Assembly (NCBI RefSeq): GCF_009939005.1
Contig: NZ_JAACJS010000015.1
Span: 1,366,325 to 1,430,324 of the forward strand
Source: Sediminibacterium roseum
GTDB lineage: Bacteria; Bacteroidota; Bacteroidia; Chitinophagales; Chitinophagaceae
Direction of reading: 5' to 3'
Length of the DNA stretch: 64,000 nucleotides
Shown: positions 37,149 to 47,041 of the stretch, one piece after another
Layout: every line of letters begins with the position of its first letter
Numbering within the stretch: the stretch's first letter is position 1
Notes under the pieces: model-generated
Databases searched by the model: none
Told to the model about the DNA's origin: nothing
What the model saw: only the letters and a program-made list of their open reading frames with translations
Made by a program: the position numbers and the translations under genes

Positions 37149-37856
37149 ATGAAATATGCGATCTGTACTTTGTTGTTATTCGCCACCCTCTCTTTGCATG
37201 CCCAGAAAAAAGAACGGTGGGGATACCTCCGCGATAGTGTAACGAATGAGCCGATCGCGTTAGCGAGCGTTACCAATACCAATACCGGTAAAACGGTGGT
37301 AACCAATGCCAGCGGCCGGTTCAGGATCGATGTTGCAGAAAACCATGTATTGTCGTTTGCAGCGGTTGGTTATTTTTTCGACACGATCCATTTCAACAAA
37401 CAATATTTACTGCAAGATACCATTGCCTTGTACCTCGCGCCGCTGGCGCATAGTCTTGGCAATGTTACCGTAACCACCAAAGGCATGAGCCGGTACCAGC
37501 TCGACAGCATGGAACGCCGCGCAGAGTTCCTGCAATCCACCGTGGGATACAAGATCCCCACTTTTTCGCAGGCCAATTCAGGCGCGGGCATCGCACTGAA
37601 CCTCGACCGTTTTTCGAAAAGGGAAAAAACAAAACGCCGCGCTTTTGATTTTTTTGAATCGAACGAGGTGCAGGCTTACATCAACTACCGGTTCTCACCC
37701 GAAATCGTTGCAAAATACTCCAACCTGAAAGGGGATGCGCTGCGCGACTTTATGCAGCAATACCGGCCAACCAATGCGTGGCTAAGAAGCAATACCAGCG
37801 AGGTTGATATTATGTATTACATCAATGATAAACTCAAGATCTATCACGGTAAATAA
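37149..37856 (+). CDS. Secreted protein with carboxypeptidase-regulatory-like domain
   Basis: The 235-residue protein has a signal peptide (MKYAICTLLLFATLSLHAQ). A carboxypeptidase-D regulatory-like beta-sandwich follows (about 25-110), with LRDSVTNEPIALASVTNTNT, TNASGRFRIDV and LSFAAVGYF. The C-terminal half is rich in charged and aromatic residues with no recognised domain. In Bacteroidota this beta domain is common on TonB-dependent receptors and surface proteins; here it is free-standing and without a plug or barrel. The function is unknown. It is convergent with the ABC permease gene. Confidence 0.8.
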   Translation: MKYAICTLLLFATLSLHAQKKERWGYLRDSVTNEPIALASVTNTNTGKTVVTNASGRFRIDVAENHVLSFAAVGYFFDTIHFNKQYLLQDTIALYLAPLAHSLGNVTVTTKGMSRYQLDSMERRAEFLQSTVGYKIPTFSQANSGAGIALNLDRFSKREKTKRRAFDFFESNEVQAYINYRFSPEIVAKYSNLKGDALRDFMQQYRPTNAWLRSNTSEVDIMYYINDKLKIYHGK

Positions 37857-37906
37857 ATAAGGATTTATTAACCCTGTTGTTTCAGGATATGCATCATTCT
37901 TATGGC

Positions 37907-39181
37907 CTATTCGTAGCGGAGTGCAACGATCGGGTTTAGTCTTGCTGCTTTTAGTGCAGGGTAAATGCCTGCAAGCAATCCTACCGCCGAGCACAATAAA
38001 ATGCCGATAAAGATCCATAGCCATGGGATCACAAAGCTGGTCTTCAAGAGTATGGTGGCTATGTTGCCGACGAGCAACCCGGATGCAATTCCAAACACGG
38101 CGCCCAGCGTGCTGATGATGAGGCTCTCGAAGAGAAACTGCTGGCGCACGTTCCTGTTCTTTCCGCCGATGGCTTTTACAAGGCCCACTTCCTTCGTACG
38201 TTCATTTACCGATACGAGCATGATGTTCATCAGACAAATGGCAGAACCGATGAGCGTGATGCCCCCGATGGCAATGGCTGCGCCCGTTATGCTTCCTAGG
38301 AAGCCGATGAACATTTCGGCAAACTTGTCGCTGCGCTCGATCACAAAATTAATGTCTTCTGTAGGTTCCAGTTTCCGCACGGCGCGGAAAACGGATGTGG
38401 CCTCTTCCGTTGCCACATCGAGATGCGCAACATTACCTACCATAACACCAAGCATGTAAGACGGATTGGAATTCTGGAAATTACGAACGTTGGTATACGA
38501 GGTGAGCAATACATCATCCTGCCGCATCATGGCGCTGGAGCCCTTGCTTTTGAGCAGTCCCACCACGCGGTATGGCAGGCTTCCCACGCGGATGACCTTG
38601 TCGATGCATTTTTCCGGCCTGTCGCCAAACAATTTCGTGGCCACATTGCTTCCCATCAGGCAAACGGCGCGGCCGCTGGTTACATCGAGGCTGTTGAGGT
38701 TCCTGCCCTGTTCTATAGAGTAGCCGTTCACCACCAGGTAATTCTCATCGCCGCCCCACAAAGTGATCTGCGGGTTGGTCTTTTTTTCCTCGTAATGAAT
38801 TTCCTGTGCGCCGGGTCCCCGCCTGTAAACGGCTACCACCGCATCCGGGAAATTGAAATTGGTTTTGAAAAGTTCCGCTTCTTCTTCGCGGATGGGTTTA
38901 CCGAGGTTGGACTTTTTCTCCCGCAGGCCACGTCGTTTTTTCTTGATGTCGTCGTTGCCGTTGTTGAAACCGTTCCGCGATTCTTTGTAACGGATGTTGA
39001 ATGCATTCGCGCCCATCGATGAAAAACTTTCTTTGAGGCTCTGCTCCATGGCGCCGATGGCGGTGATGATGCCGATCAATGCCATAATTCCCAATGCAAT
39101 GATGGCAACGGTTAAACCGGTACGCAGTTTATTGCTCCGTACGGTGCGCCAGGCGAGAACGAGGGAATCGGTGGTGGTCAT
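37907..39181 (-). CDS. MacB/FtsX-type ABC transporter permease
   Basis: The 424-residue protein has the MacB_PCD-FtsX layout. A first helix (NKLRTGLTVAIIALGIMALIG) is followed by a large periplasmic domain (about residues 45-270). Three C-terminal helices form the FtsX domain (GGITLIGSAICLMNIMLVS, NERTKEVGLVKAIGGKNRN and the closing ALKAARLNPIVALRYE). Such permeases use mechanotransmission for export of peptides, lipoproteins or toxins. The ATPase and any membrane-fusion partner are not adjacent, so the substrate is open. Confidence 0.92.
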   Translation of the reverse strand: MTTTDSLVLAWRTVRSNKLRTGLTVAIIALGIMALIGIITAIGAMEQSLKESFSSMGANAFNIRYKESRNGFNNGNDDIKKKRRGLREKKSNLGKPIREEEAELFKTNFNFPDAVVAVYRRGPGAQEIHYEEKKTNPQITLWGGDENYLVVNGYSIEQGRNLNSLDVTSGRAVCLMGSNVATKLFGDRPEKCIDKVIRVGSLPYRVVGLLKSKGSSAMMRQDDVLLTSYTNVRNFQNSNPSYMLGVMVGNVAHLDVATEEATSVFRAVRKLEPTEDINFVIERSDKFAEMFIGFLGSITGAAIAIGGITLIGSAICLMNIMLVSVNERTKEVGLVKAIGGKNRNVRQQFLFESLIISTLGAVFGIASGLLVGNIATILLKTSFVIPWLWIFIGILLCSAVGLLAGIYPALKAARLNPIVALRYE

Positions 39182-39278
39182 GCAGGTAAATTGTTCTCCA
39201 TAAAGATAGGAGATTAAGGAGACAAGTTACAAGATGGCGCGTCTTCCCGCCTTCTTTCCTTAAAAGTATCCGTGTTCC

Positions 39279-40667
39279 TTAAAAATAGAACCAGTTCAGT
39301 ATAAACGACGGGAACAAACCGGTAAAGATGATGAACGCCGCCACGAGCAGGAGCCCGATCTTGTATGCGCCGCTTACCTCGGTTGCCTCTGCGTCGCCTT
39401 CTTTGAAATACATCGCCTGTATCACCCGGAAATAGTAGTATACGCTTACTGCCGCAAACAATACGGCAACCACGATCAGCCACATAGGGCCGCCCGCCTT
39501 TACTACAGAAGCAAGCATGTAATATTTTGCGAAGAAGCCGGCGGTTAACGGGATACCGGACAACGACAGCAAACAAACCGTGGTTGCCAAGGCAAGCACC
39601 GGTTGTGTTTTTGCAAGACCGTTGAACCCTTCAAACGTGTAATCTTTCATTTTGATGAGCACCGAGAAGATGCCGATGGTTGCCAGGCTGTAAGCCGAGG
39701 CATACAGCAAAATACCTTCTTTAGACAGGTCGTTCTCACCATACAGGGCAAACAACATAAATCCTGCCTGTGCAATGCTCGAATACGCCAGCATGCGTTT
39801 TACGCTTTGCTGGAACACGGCCGTGATGTTGCCGATGAGCAGCGTTGCGATGATGACAAACCCCAGTAAAATATGCCATGTAGGGCCCAGTGCGCGTGTA
39901 TGCTGTTCAAACAAGCGCATGAAGGCGATAAAGCCCGCTGCTTTTACGATGGTTGCCATGAAGGACGTGAATACGCCGGGTGCACCGTCGTAAACATCGG
40001 GTGTCCAGAAATGGAAAGGCGCGGCTGAAACTTTGAAACACATTGATACGAACAACAATATCATACCGGCAATCTCGAGAAAAGAAGTGTGCGGTATGAG
40101 CCCGCCGGCAACGAGTGATTTATCGATGCCGAGCTGGAAGCTGCCTGTTGCGCCGTAGATAAGCGCAATACCCATGAGCATGATGCCCGTGGAGAAAGAA
40201 CCCATCAAAAAATATTTCAAAGATGCTTCGTTGCTCTTGAGGTTCCTTTTGTCTGCGCCGGTGAGTATGTACAAAGGGATAGACATGATCTCTATACCGA
40301 TGAACAACATCAGCAACCCATTGTATGAAGAGAGGATGGTTACACCGCAGAGTACAAAAAAGATCAGCGCGTAACTGTCGGCCACATTCACACCCATTTT
40401 TTCGATGGTCTTACCGCTCAGCAGCACATACACCAGGGTGGCAGCGATGGCGATGGTGTTGAAATACATCCCGAACTGGTCGTAGTTGAACAGGTCTGTG
40501 CGTTTTACGTGCACCACAAAAATGCCATAGCTCTGGAACAGGTTGGCAACCAGCAGCAGCAGCAATCCTGAAACAGCGATGGCCGTGTAGGTAGATTTAT
40601 TTTTGAACATGATGCCACTGAACATCATGACAACACCCAGTAAAGCAGAAACGATGATTGCATTCAT
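39279..40667 (-). CDS. nuoN: NADH-quinone oxidoreductase subunit N
   Basis: The 462-residue antiporter-like membrane subunit of complex I has about 13-14 helices. Typical motifs are the central helix with SYNGLLMLFIGIEIMSIPLY, the Lys-bearing helix FKVSAAPFHFWTPDVYDGAP, and AVFQQSVKRMLAYSSIAQAG. It is one of three proton-pumping modules with NuoL and NuoM. It is last in the operon; no clear terminator was found before the downstream ABC permease gene 97 bp away. Confidence 0.96.
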   Translation of the reverse strand: MNAIIVSALLGVVMMFSGIMFKNKSTYTAIAVSGLLLLLVANLFQSYGIFVVHVKRTDLFNYDQFGMYFNTIAIAATLVYVLLSGKTIEKMGVNVADSYALIFFVLCGVTILSSYNGLLMLFIGIEIMSIPLYILTGADKRNLKSNEASLKYFLMGSFSTGIMLMGIALIYGATGSFQLGIDKSLVAGGLIPHTSFLEIAGMILLFVSMCFKVSAAPFHFWTPDVYDGAPGVFTSFMATIVKAAGFIAFMRLFEQHTRALGPTWHILLGFVIIATLLIGNITAVFQQSVKRMLAYSSIAQAGFMLFALYGENDLSKEGILLYASAYSLATIGIFSVLIKMKDYTFEGFNGLAKTQPVLALATTVCLLSLSGIPLTAGFFAKYYMLASVVKAGGPMWLIVVAVLFAAVSVYYYFRVIQAMYFKEGDAEATEVSGAYKIGLLLVAAFIIFTGLFPSFILNWFYF

Positions 40668-40720
40668 AACTTATCGTGATCTTATCCCCCCAACCATACT
40701 GTGGGGGAAACAAAATTTAT

Positions 40721-42154
40721 TTATCGGTTAACCACTATTGCGTTTACAGTATCTTTTGTAAGGTCGATCAACGGTTGCGGGTATACGCCCAGCGCGATGA
40801 TGATGAGCGCCAGCGCCACCAGTATCCATTTCACATTTCCACCGATCTCTGTTGCATTGGCGGTGATCTCGTTTGTATTTCCGTACAATACTTTCTGAAC
40901 CATGTTGAGTGTGTAGATGGCCGCGAGTATCACGCTCACCCCTGCCGCTGCCGCCATCCATATATTGTACTGGAACAGCCCGTTGAACATCAGGAACTCA
41001 CCAATGAACGCGTTGGTCAATGGCAGGGCGATGTTTGCAAAGGCCATCACCACCAGTAATATGGCCAGTGCCGGCGCCTTTTGTGCAAGTCCGCCCAGCT
41101 CGCTGAGTTTGCGTGTACCGGTTTTTTGCTCCACAACATCTGCGATGATCCACAAACCGATCACGTTGATGCCGTGGTTGAACATCTGCACCATCACACC
41201 TTCCATTCCTGTTTTGTTGTGGGCGAAGATGGCAGCGCACATCAACCCGATGTGGGCGATGGATGAATACGCGATCATCCGCTTCAGGTCATCCTGCCTG
41301 ATGGCAATGAGCGATGCATACAGCATACCCACCACCGACAAAATGATCACCCAGTCCGCAAAATGAACCGAGGCATTCGGGAAAACCGGAAGCAGCCAGC
41401 GTACCGCGGCGAAGATGCCCATCTTAACCATTACACCGCTTAACACCATGGTGGTTGCGGTAGGCGATTGCTCGTAGGCATCGGGCTGCCAGGTGTGGAA
41501 CGGGAACACCGGCATCTTGATCGCGAAAGCGATGAAGAACAACCAGAATACCCAGCTTTCCGCTTTGGCGCCGAGCACCACGCTGTAAAACGAACTGAGC
41601 GCAAAAGAATGATCAGGGGTTTGAAAATAGATATACAATATTCCCGCGAGCATCAGCAAAGAGCCGAGGAAGGTGTAAACAAAGAATTTGAAAGTAACTG
41701 CGATCCTTTTTTCGCCGCCCCAGAGCGAGCAGAGAAAATAAACGGGGATCAGCGCCAGCTCCCAGAAAAAATAGAACAGCAAGGCATCCATGGCGAGGAA
41801 CACGCCCATCAGCCCGGCCTGCGTAAGCAACATCAACCCATAAAAACTGCCCGGGTTTTTGTAATCGTTGCGGTAAACGGCAATAAAGATTACAGGGAAA
41901 GAAACGGCTGTGAGCAGGCAAAGCATTTTGCCCATACCATCCATCGATACGCTGAAACGGCTGCCGAGCTCGGCGAGCCAGGGTACGTTGTGGTAAAGAT
42001 TAGCGGATGGCAGGCAGTAAATCCCCGTTATTGCAACAGCGAGTGTGACCAGGGAAGCAAGCAATGACCATGCTCTTGCCGCGCCCGCTCCGTTTAAGAA
42101 GAAGCTGGCCAGGCCGGTGATCAACGGTATCAATATGAGAGAAACAGAGATCAT
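40721..42154 (-). CDS. nuoM: NADH-quinone oxidoreductase subunit M
   Basis: The 477-residue antiporter-like subunit contains the family markers FYFFWELALIPVYFLCSLWG (essential Glu), FAIKMPVFPFHTWQPDAYEQ (Lys) and IRQDDLKRMIAYSSIAHIGL. About 14 transmembrane helices are expected in the inner membrane. It is followed by nuoN after 53 bp and preceded by nuoL with a 25-bp gap, consistent with one transcript. Confidence 0.97.
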   Translation of the reverse strand: MISVSLILIPLITGLASFFLNGAGAARAWSLLASLVTLAVAITGIYCLPSANLYHNVPWLAELGSRFSVSMDGMGKMLCLLTAVSFPVIFIAVYRNDYKNPGSFYGLMLLTQAGLMGVFLAMDALLFYFFWELALIPVYFLCSLWGGEKRIAVTFKFFVYTFLGSLLMLAGILYIYFQTPDHSFALSSFYSVVLGAKAESWVFWLFFIAFAIKMPVFPFHTWQPDAYEQSPTATTMVLSGVMVKMGIFAAVRWLLPVFPNASVHFADWVIILSVVGMLYASLIAIRQDDLKRMIAYSSIAHIGLMCAAIFAHNKTGMEGVMVQMFNHGINVIGLWIIADVVEQKTGTRKLSELGGLAQKAPALAILLVVMAFANIALPLTNAFIGEFLMFNGLFQYNIWMAAAAGVSVILAAIYTLNMVQKVLYGNTNEITANATEIGGNVKWILVALALIIIALGVYPQPLIDLTKDTVNAIVVNR

Positions 42155-42179
42155 ATCTTTTCTTTATCGCAACAGCAGT

Positions 42180-44111
42180 TTAAAATATTTTATTGAAAAA
42201 TTGAACGATCGTTACATCGTTGAACCATATTAAAAAGAATACAACCATGGCCAATACCATCACAAGTATGTAATTGCCCACCTGGCCGCTCTGCAGCAAA
42301 CGGAGTTGTCTTGACCCGTAGCTGATCATCCTCCCAACACCATTCACCAACCCATCGATACCGCTTTTTTCGACGATGTTTTTGAAGAACCCTGCCAATG
42401 CATTCAATGGGTTTACGATGATGGCATTGTAGAGCTCATCCACGTACCATTTGTTCTCGAGCACTTTTGCGATGCCGGTATTTTCTGCGCCTGTGTTCTC
42501 GTATTTTTTGAATTTTGTTACGGCAATTACGATGGCAATGATGATCAGCACGGTGGTTCCGCCCATCATCATGTATTCCTGCGAGGCTTCGAGGTGATGG
42601 TGTTCGCCCGCAATTTTTGCCGATTCTGCAAATACCGGCGCAAGGAAATGTTCCAGGCTGTGCGCGTGTTCTGCAAACACTTCAGGAATTCCGATCCATC
42701 CACCCGCTACTGAAAGAATGGCGAGGATGATCAATGGCAGTGTCATCTGCCAGGGGCTCTCGTGCAGGTGGTGTTCCTGCTCATGCGTGCCGCGGAATTT
42801 TCCGAGGAAGGTGAGGGTGTAGAGGCGGAACATATAGAATGCCGTCATTAATGCACCGGCCACACCAATGTAATAATAGATCGGGCTAACCCCATAAGAA
42901 GCCGTCAGGATCTCGTCTTTTGAAAAGAAACCGGAGAAAGGAGGAATACCCGCGATGGCAAGACAAGCCAACAGGAAGGTGATGTGCGTAATGGGCATGT
43001 ATTTTTTCAACCCGCCCATTTTGCGTATGTCCTGTTCATGGTGCATTGCATGGATCACGGAACCGGCGCCGAGGAACAGCAGGGCTTTGAAGAAAGCATG
43101 TGTCATCACATGAAAAACCGCACCGGTATAGGCGCCAACGCCGAGGCCGAGGAACATATAGCCGAGCTGGCTTACGGTGGAGTAGGCGAGTACTTTTTTG
43201 ATATCATCCTGTTTCAACGCGATGGTTGCCGCAAATATCGCAGTTGCCAGGCCGATGATGGCGATGAGTGTTTGCGTTGTTGGCGCGAGTGTATAAAGGA
43301 TATTGCTTCGCGCGATCATGTAAATACCTGCGGTAACCATTGTTGCGGCGTGGATGAGTGCAGACACCGGGGTTGGACCGGCCATCGCATCCGGCAGCCA
43401 GGTATAAAGAGGGATCTGGGCGCTTTTTCCCATAGCGCCCACAAACAGTAAAGTGGTGATGGCAGCGATATCGAACGAGGTAAGTTTTGCGATATTGGCA
43501 ACGGTGAATACTTCATGGTAAGTAACCGTGCCGAGTTTAAAGAGCAGCCAGAATACAGCGAGTAAGAAACCAAGATCGCCGATCCTGTTCATTACAAAAG
43601 CCTTGCGGGCTGCGTAGTTGTAATTGTTGTTCTTGAACCAGAAGCCGATGAGCAGGTAAGAGCAAAGCCCCACGCCCTCCCAACCGATGAACATGATCAC
43701 ATAGTTCGCACCCATCACCAGCAGCAGCATTGAAAACACAAAGAGGTTGAGGTAAGCAAAGTAGCGGCCAAAATGCTGCGGTTCTTCTTCGTGCATATAG
43801 GCAGAAGAATACAAGTGGATCAGGAAACCGATACCGGTAATAATGAGCAGGAACAAAGAAGACAACTGGTCAACCTGGAACGCAAACGGAATGCTGAAAG
43901 CGTCGGTCCTGATAAAATCGAACAGCACGCTAACGGAACCACCGTGTGCCTTTACATCAAAGAACAGGAAAAGGCTCACCACAAAAGAAGCGAGAATGGC
44001 ACCACTGCCGATGATGCTGATCAGTGTCTTAGACATTGATTTCCTTCCCAACCCGTTGATCAAAAATCCGAGCAGTGGAAACAATGGAACCAGGTAAACT
44101 AATTTATTCAT
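42180..44111 (-). CDS. nuoL: NADH-quinone oxidoreductase subunit L
   Basis: The 643-residue, largest antiporter-like subunit has MFIGWEGVGLCSYLLIGFWF, KSAQIPLYTWLPDAMAGPTP and ALKQDDIKKVLAYSTVSQLG. A His/Glu-rich loop (EHHHLEASQEY) precedes a C-terminal extension with the long lateral helix (NKWYVDELYNAIIVNPLNAL). It forms the distal proton pump of complex I. The gap before it (44112-44220) contains two palindromic hairpins. Confidence 0.97.
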   Translation of the reverse strand: MNKLVYLVPLFPLLGFLINGLGRKSMSKTLISIIGSGAILASFVVSLFLFFDVKAHGGSVSVLFDFIRTDAFSIPFAFQVDQLSSLFLLIITGIGFLIHLYSSAYMHEEEPQHFGRYFAYLNLFVFSMLLLVMGANYVIMFIGWEGVGLCSYLLIGFWFKNNNYNYAARKAFVMNRIGDLGFLLAVFWLLFKLGTVTYHEVFTVANIAKLTSFDIAAITTLLFVGAMGKSAQIPLYTWLPDAMAGPTPVSALIHAATMVTAGIYMIARSNILYTLAPTTQTLIAIIGLATAIFAATIALKQDDIKKVLAYSTVSQLGYMFLGLGVGAYTGAVFHVMTHAFFKALLFLGAGSVIHAMHHEQDIRKMGGLKKYMPITHITFLLACLAIAGIPPFSGFFSKDEILTASYGVSPIYYYIGVAGALMTAFYMFRLYTLTFLGKFRGTHEQEHHLHESPWQMTLPLIILAILSVAGGWIGIPEVFAEHAHSLEHFLAPVFAESAKIAGEHHHLEASQEYMMMGGTTVLIIIAIVIAVTKFKKYENTGAENTGIAKVLENKWYVDELYNAIIVNPLNALAGFFKNIVEKSGIDGLVNGVGRMISYGSRQLRLLQSGQVGNYILVMVLAMVVFFLIWFNDVTIVQFFNKIF

Positions 44112-44127
44112 ACCCTATTGTGCTTAA

Positions 44128-44193
44128 CGCTGAACGTTCAGCGCTTTTGGTTTACTATTTTTTATCGGCCCTGCTGAACGATTGCCGTTCAGC
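44128..44193. repeat. Two palindromic hairpins in the nuoK-nuoL gap
   Basis: A perfect 16-bp palindrome at 44128-44143 (CGCTGAACGTTCAGCG) is followed by a second hairpin, arms 44173-44180 and 44186-44193, built from the same GCTGAACG/CGTTCAGC core around a 5-nt loop. Neither ends a transcription unit, so mRNA processing or stability is more likely than termination. Confidence 0.6.
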
Positions 44194-44220
44194 GTTACTA
44201 TTTTATTTTTTACGCGGCTG

Positions 44221-44559
44221 CTAGTTCTTCAACCGGTTCAGGAAATTGATATCTACGGAATGTGTGTTCCGGTACATCATTACAATGATCGCCAGTCCTA
44301 CGCTCACTTCTGCCGCTGCCACTACCATGATGAAGAATACGAACAGCTGCCCGTCTGTACCCGCGCTTACATTCTTCGCATCTGCCGCTACCTGTACAGC
44401 GTGGTGCATTTTTGAAAAGGCAACAAGCAGGAGGTTGACTGCATTCAGCATCAGTTCAATGCACATGAACACGATGATCGCATTGCGGCGCGTGAGCACG
44501 CCTACGATACCGATGCAGAAGAGCGTGAGGCAGAGATAGATGTAATATTGTATTGGCAT
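44221..44559 (-). CDS. nuoK: NADH-quinone oxidoreductase subunit K
   Basis: I chose the start at 44559 (MPIQYYIYLCLTLFCIG), giving 112 residues and the three-helix size usual for NuoK. The central helix has NAIIVFMCIELMLNAVNLLL with the conserved Glu of the E-channel, and the last helix VVAAAEVSVGLAIIVMMY the second Glu. The C-terminus is a short basic tail. It is encoded between nuoJ and nuoL, as usual. Confidence 0.96.
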   Translation of the reverse strand: MPIQYYIYLCLTLFCIGIVGVLTRRNAIIVFMCIELMLNAVNLLLVAFSKMHHAVQVAADAKNVSAGTDGQLFVFFIMVVAAAEVSVGLAIIVMMYRNTHSVDINFLNRLKN

Positions 44560-44570
44560 TTTATTCGCTT

Positions 44571-44596
44571 GGTGCGGAACGCTGGTGCGCAACGCT
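44571..44596. repeat. Two tandem 13-bp units upstream of nuoK
   Basis: GGTGCGGAACGCT at 44571-44583 is followed directly by GGTGCGCAACGCT, with one mismatch. It lies in the nuoJ-nuoK gap within the operon. Confidence 0.5.
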
Positions 44597-44659
44597 TTTT
44601 TTATTTTTATATTCTTTGTTTCCGGCTGCCTTACGCGTGAGCGCCCGGCGCCGTTGCTT

Positions 44660-45160
44660 TTATTTTTTCCCGATCACTACGGCTCCTACCATCGCGCTCA
44701 AAAAGAGAACACTGCTTATTTCGAAAGGAACCACGTATTCGCTGAACAATACCTTACCCAGGTTTTTGATGAGGCCGATATCGCCGCCGCCCATCATAGC
44801 GGTTCTTCCGCCCATTTCAACGGCCTGGCGCGTGAGCGATACGAGCATGATGAGCAAACACCCGCCGGAGATCACGCCGGCCAGTTTCATCCACACATGT
44901 TTTTGCGGTTCGGTGGTGGAGTTGAGGTTCATCAACATGATCACAAAAAGGAACAATACCATGATGGCTCCTGCATAAACGATCAGGTTTACGATGGCGA
45001 GGAACTGCGCGTTCAGCAATATATAGTGCCCCGTGATGGTAAAGAAAACCGCGATCAGCCACAACACACTGTGCACCGGGTTCTTGCTAACCAATACCAT
45101 GACAGCACTGAACACAGCAACCGCAGAAAGGATGAAGAATATTAATTCAGTTGTACTCAT
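44660..45160 (-). CDS. nuoJ: NADH-quinone oxidoreductase subunit J
   Basis: The 166-residue protein has five predicted helices with the NuoJ pattern: NPVHSVLWLIAVFFTITGHY, LNAQFLAIVNLIVYAGAIMV (the pi-bulge helix) and a final helix with SAMVGAVVIGKK. It belongs to the complex I membrane arm. It precedes nuoK. Confidence 0.95.
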   Translation of the reverse strand: MSTTELIFFILSAVAVFSAVMVLVSKNPVHSVLWLIAVFFTITGHYILLNAQFLAIVNLIVYAGAIMVLFLFVIMLMNLNSTTEPQKHVWMKLAGVISGGCLLIMLVSLTRQAVEMGGRTAMMGGGDIGLIKNLGKVLFSEYVVPFEISSVLFLSAMVGAVVIGKK

Positions 45161-45162
45161 AA

Positions 45163-45236
45163 TTTTAATTAGTAACTGGTAATCAGAATCAATAACCGGT
45201 TCAATTATTAATCGCTGATTACTAATTGTTAATTTG
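45163..45236. repeat. AT-rich ATTAGTAAC/GATTACTAATTG intergenic repeat
   Basis: The nuoI-nuoJ gap is nearly filled by TTTTAATTAGTAACTGGTAA, then GATTACTAATTGTTAATT in opposite sense. It belongs to the same family as 21635-21672 and 52786-52880. Confidence 0.5.
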
Positions 45237-45786
45237 GATTTGCTGTTGTTGGTTGCCTTTCTCCCCTTGCCTTCTCATATCCTTCCGGATCGGTGTTTGG
45301 ATCGGGGATCAGGAGGTCCTTCTTTCCATAAATAAAACTCTCACGCGTAAAGCTCGCAGGCGTAAAGGTTTCACTTAAGTAGATCGCGTCTTTCGGGCAG
45401 GCTTCTTCGCACAAACCACAAAAAATACAACGCAGCATGTTGATCTCGTATTTGGCCGCGTATTTCTCTTCACGGTACTTGTTCTCTTCGCCGGGTAAAC
45501 GTTCTGCGGCTTCCATGGTAATGGCTTCAGCAGGACATGCAACCGCGCACAACCCGCAGGCGGTGCAGTTCTCGCGTCCTTCCGCATCACGGTTCAGCAC
45601 GTGCAGGCCGCGGAACACGGGGCTGAACGGGCGCTTCTGTTCGGGATAACGGATCGTTGGCTGTTTTTTGAAAATATGGCTGAACGTAATGGCCATACCT
45701 TTCGCGATCGAGGGCAGATACAAGCGCTCCATGAGGGTCATGGGCTTCTTGTTTACCGTTCTTGCTCTTTTAGTTAATGCCTGCAT
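45229..45786 (-). CDS. nuoI: NADH-quinone oxidoreductase subunit I (2x[4Fe-4S])
   Basis: I chose the start at 45786 (MQALTKRARTVNKKPM), giving 185 residues; the longer frame to 45888 adds an unlikely N-terminus that runs back to near nuoH. Two ferredoxin motifs bind the N6a and N6b clusters: CTACGLCAVACP and CIFCGLCEEACP. A basic N-terminal helix (LYLPSIAKGMAITFSHIF) contacts the membrane arm. It passes electrons between NuoG/NuoCD and NuoB. Confidence 0.96.
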   Translation of the reverse strand: MQALTKRARTVNKKPMTLMERLYLPSIAKGMAITFSHIFKKQPTIRYPEQKRPFSPVFRGLHVLNRDAEGRENCTACGLCAVACPAEAITMEAAERLPGEENKYREEKYAAKYEINMLRCIFCGLCEEACPKDAIYLSETFTPASFTRESFIYGKKDLLIPDPNTDPEGYEKARGERQPTTANPN

Positions 45787-45898
45787 ATTTGGTTTCTCCC
45801 TGCCGCTTGCAGCGGCAAAAATATTTTTATAGTGTATTGATACCAACTTTTTCCGTCCGTCCTGCGTGTTGCCCGGACCTTCTTTCACGATTCACAAA

Positions 45899-46948
45899 TC
45901 ACCTGCCCTGGAAATACAATATCGCGCCACCTGTTGCCAGCATGTTCACCAGTGCCAGCGGGATGAGTGTTTTCCATCCCAGGTTCATCAACTGGTCGTA
46001 GCGGAAACGCGGGATGGTCCAGCGGATCCACATGAATATGAAAATAAAGATCACGATCTTGGTCAGCAACGCCAATACGCCCAATACTGCGGCGAGGTTT
46101 GGCGCCAGCGTGCTTTCGTCGAGGAACGGAATATCGTACCCGCCGAAGAACAGGCAGGCCATTACGGCGCTGCTCATGATCATGTTCACGTATTCTGCAA
46201 AAAGGTAAAAACCGAGTTTCATGGATGAATATTCCTGGTGGTAACCGAAGTTCAGTTCGTTCTCTGCTTCCGGCAGGTCGAACGGGGTACGGTTACATTC
46301 CGCCATGGCGCAGATAAAGAATATCAGGAAGCCCAGTGGCTGGTAAACGATGTTCCATACCGGCCCGCTTACCTGTTGCTCTACAATGGTGCGCAGGCTG
46401 AGCGAACCCGAGATCATCAGTACTGCGATGAGTGATAACCCCATTGCCAGCTCATAACTGATGGCCTGCGATGCGCCGCGCAGTGCGGCCATGAGCGAGA
46501 ATTTATTGTTGGATGCCCATCCACCGATCATTATGCCATACACACCCATGCTCACCACGCCAAAAACATACAGGATGCCGATGTTGATGTCTGCGATCTG
46601 GAGGTCTATCTGCCGGTCGAACATTTCTACATGTGTGCTCCATGGAATAACGGCACAGGTCATCAAAGCTGCGGTCATCGCCAATCCCGGCCCGAGAATG
46701 AACAAAAATTTATTGGAAGTATTGGGAATGATCTCTTCTTTCATGATCAGCTTCAACCCATCCGCGAACGGCTGCAGCAAACCAAACGGGCCGGCGCGGT
46801 TGGGGCCCGGCCTGTCCTGCAATACGGCAGCCACCTTACGCTCCGCAAAAGTGGTGTACAAAGCGATGCCCAGGCTCGCAAACACGATGATGGCGATGAG
46901 TACGAGCTTTTCTATTAACAGAATCCAGTCGATGGTGAGTAGTGTCAT
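45899..46948 (-). CDS. nuoH: NADH-quinone oxidoreductase subunit H
   Basis: The 349-residue membrane subunit has the family signature QDRPGPNRAGPFGLLQPFAD and the acidic quinone-site loop ECNRTPFDLPEAENEL. Eight or so helices are expected. NuoH forms the quinone-binding chamber with NuoB and NuoD. Confidence 0.97.
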   Translation of the reverse strand: MTLLTIDWILLIEKLVLIAIIVFASLGIALYTTFAERKVAAVLQDRPGPNRAGPFGLLQPFADGLKLIMKEEIIPNTSNKFLFILGPGLAMTAALMTCAVIPWSTHVEMFDRQIDLQIADINIGILYVFGVVSMGVYGIMIGGWASNNKFSLMAALRGASQAISYELAMGLSLIAVLMISGSLSLRTIVEQQVSGPVWNIVYQPLGFLIFFICAMAECNRTPFDLPEAENELNFGYHQEYSSMKLGFYLFAEYVNMIMSSAVMACLFFGGYDIPFLDESTLAPNLAAVLGVLALLTKIVIFIFIFMWIRWTIPRFRYDQLMNLGWKTLIPLALVNMLATGGAILYFQGR

Positions 46949-47041
46949 TTATTCAATTTCTTTTAAAACTTTTTATCATCCGGATCAGCGCTTGCTGCTG
47001 TATCCTAAATGTTGTATCCCTCGTTTCGAAACATCAGATCC

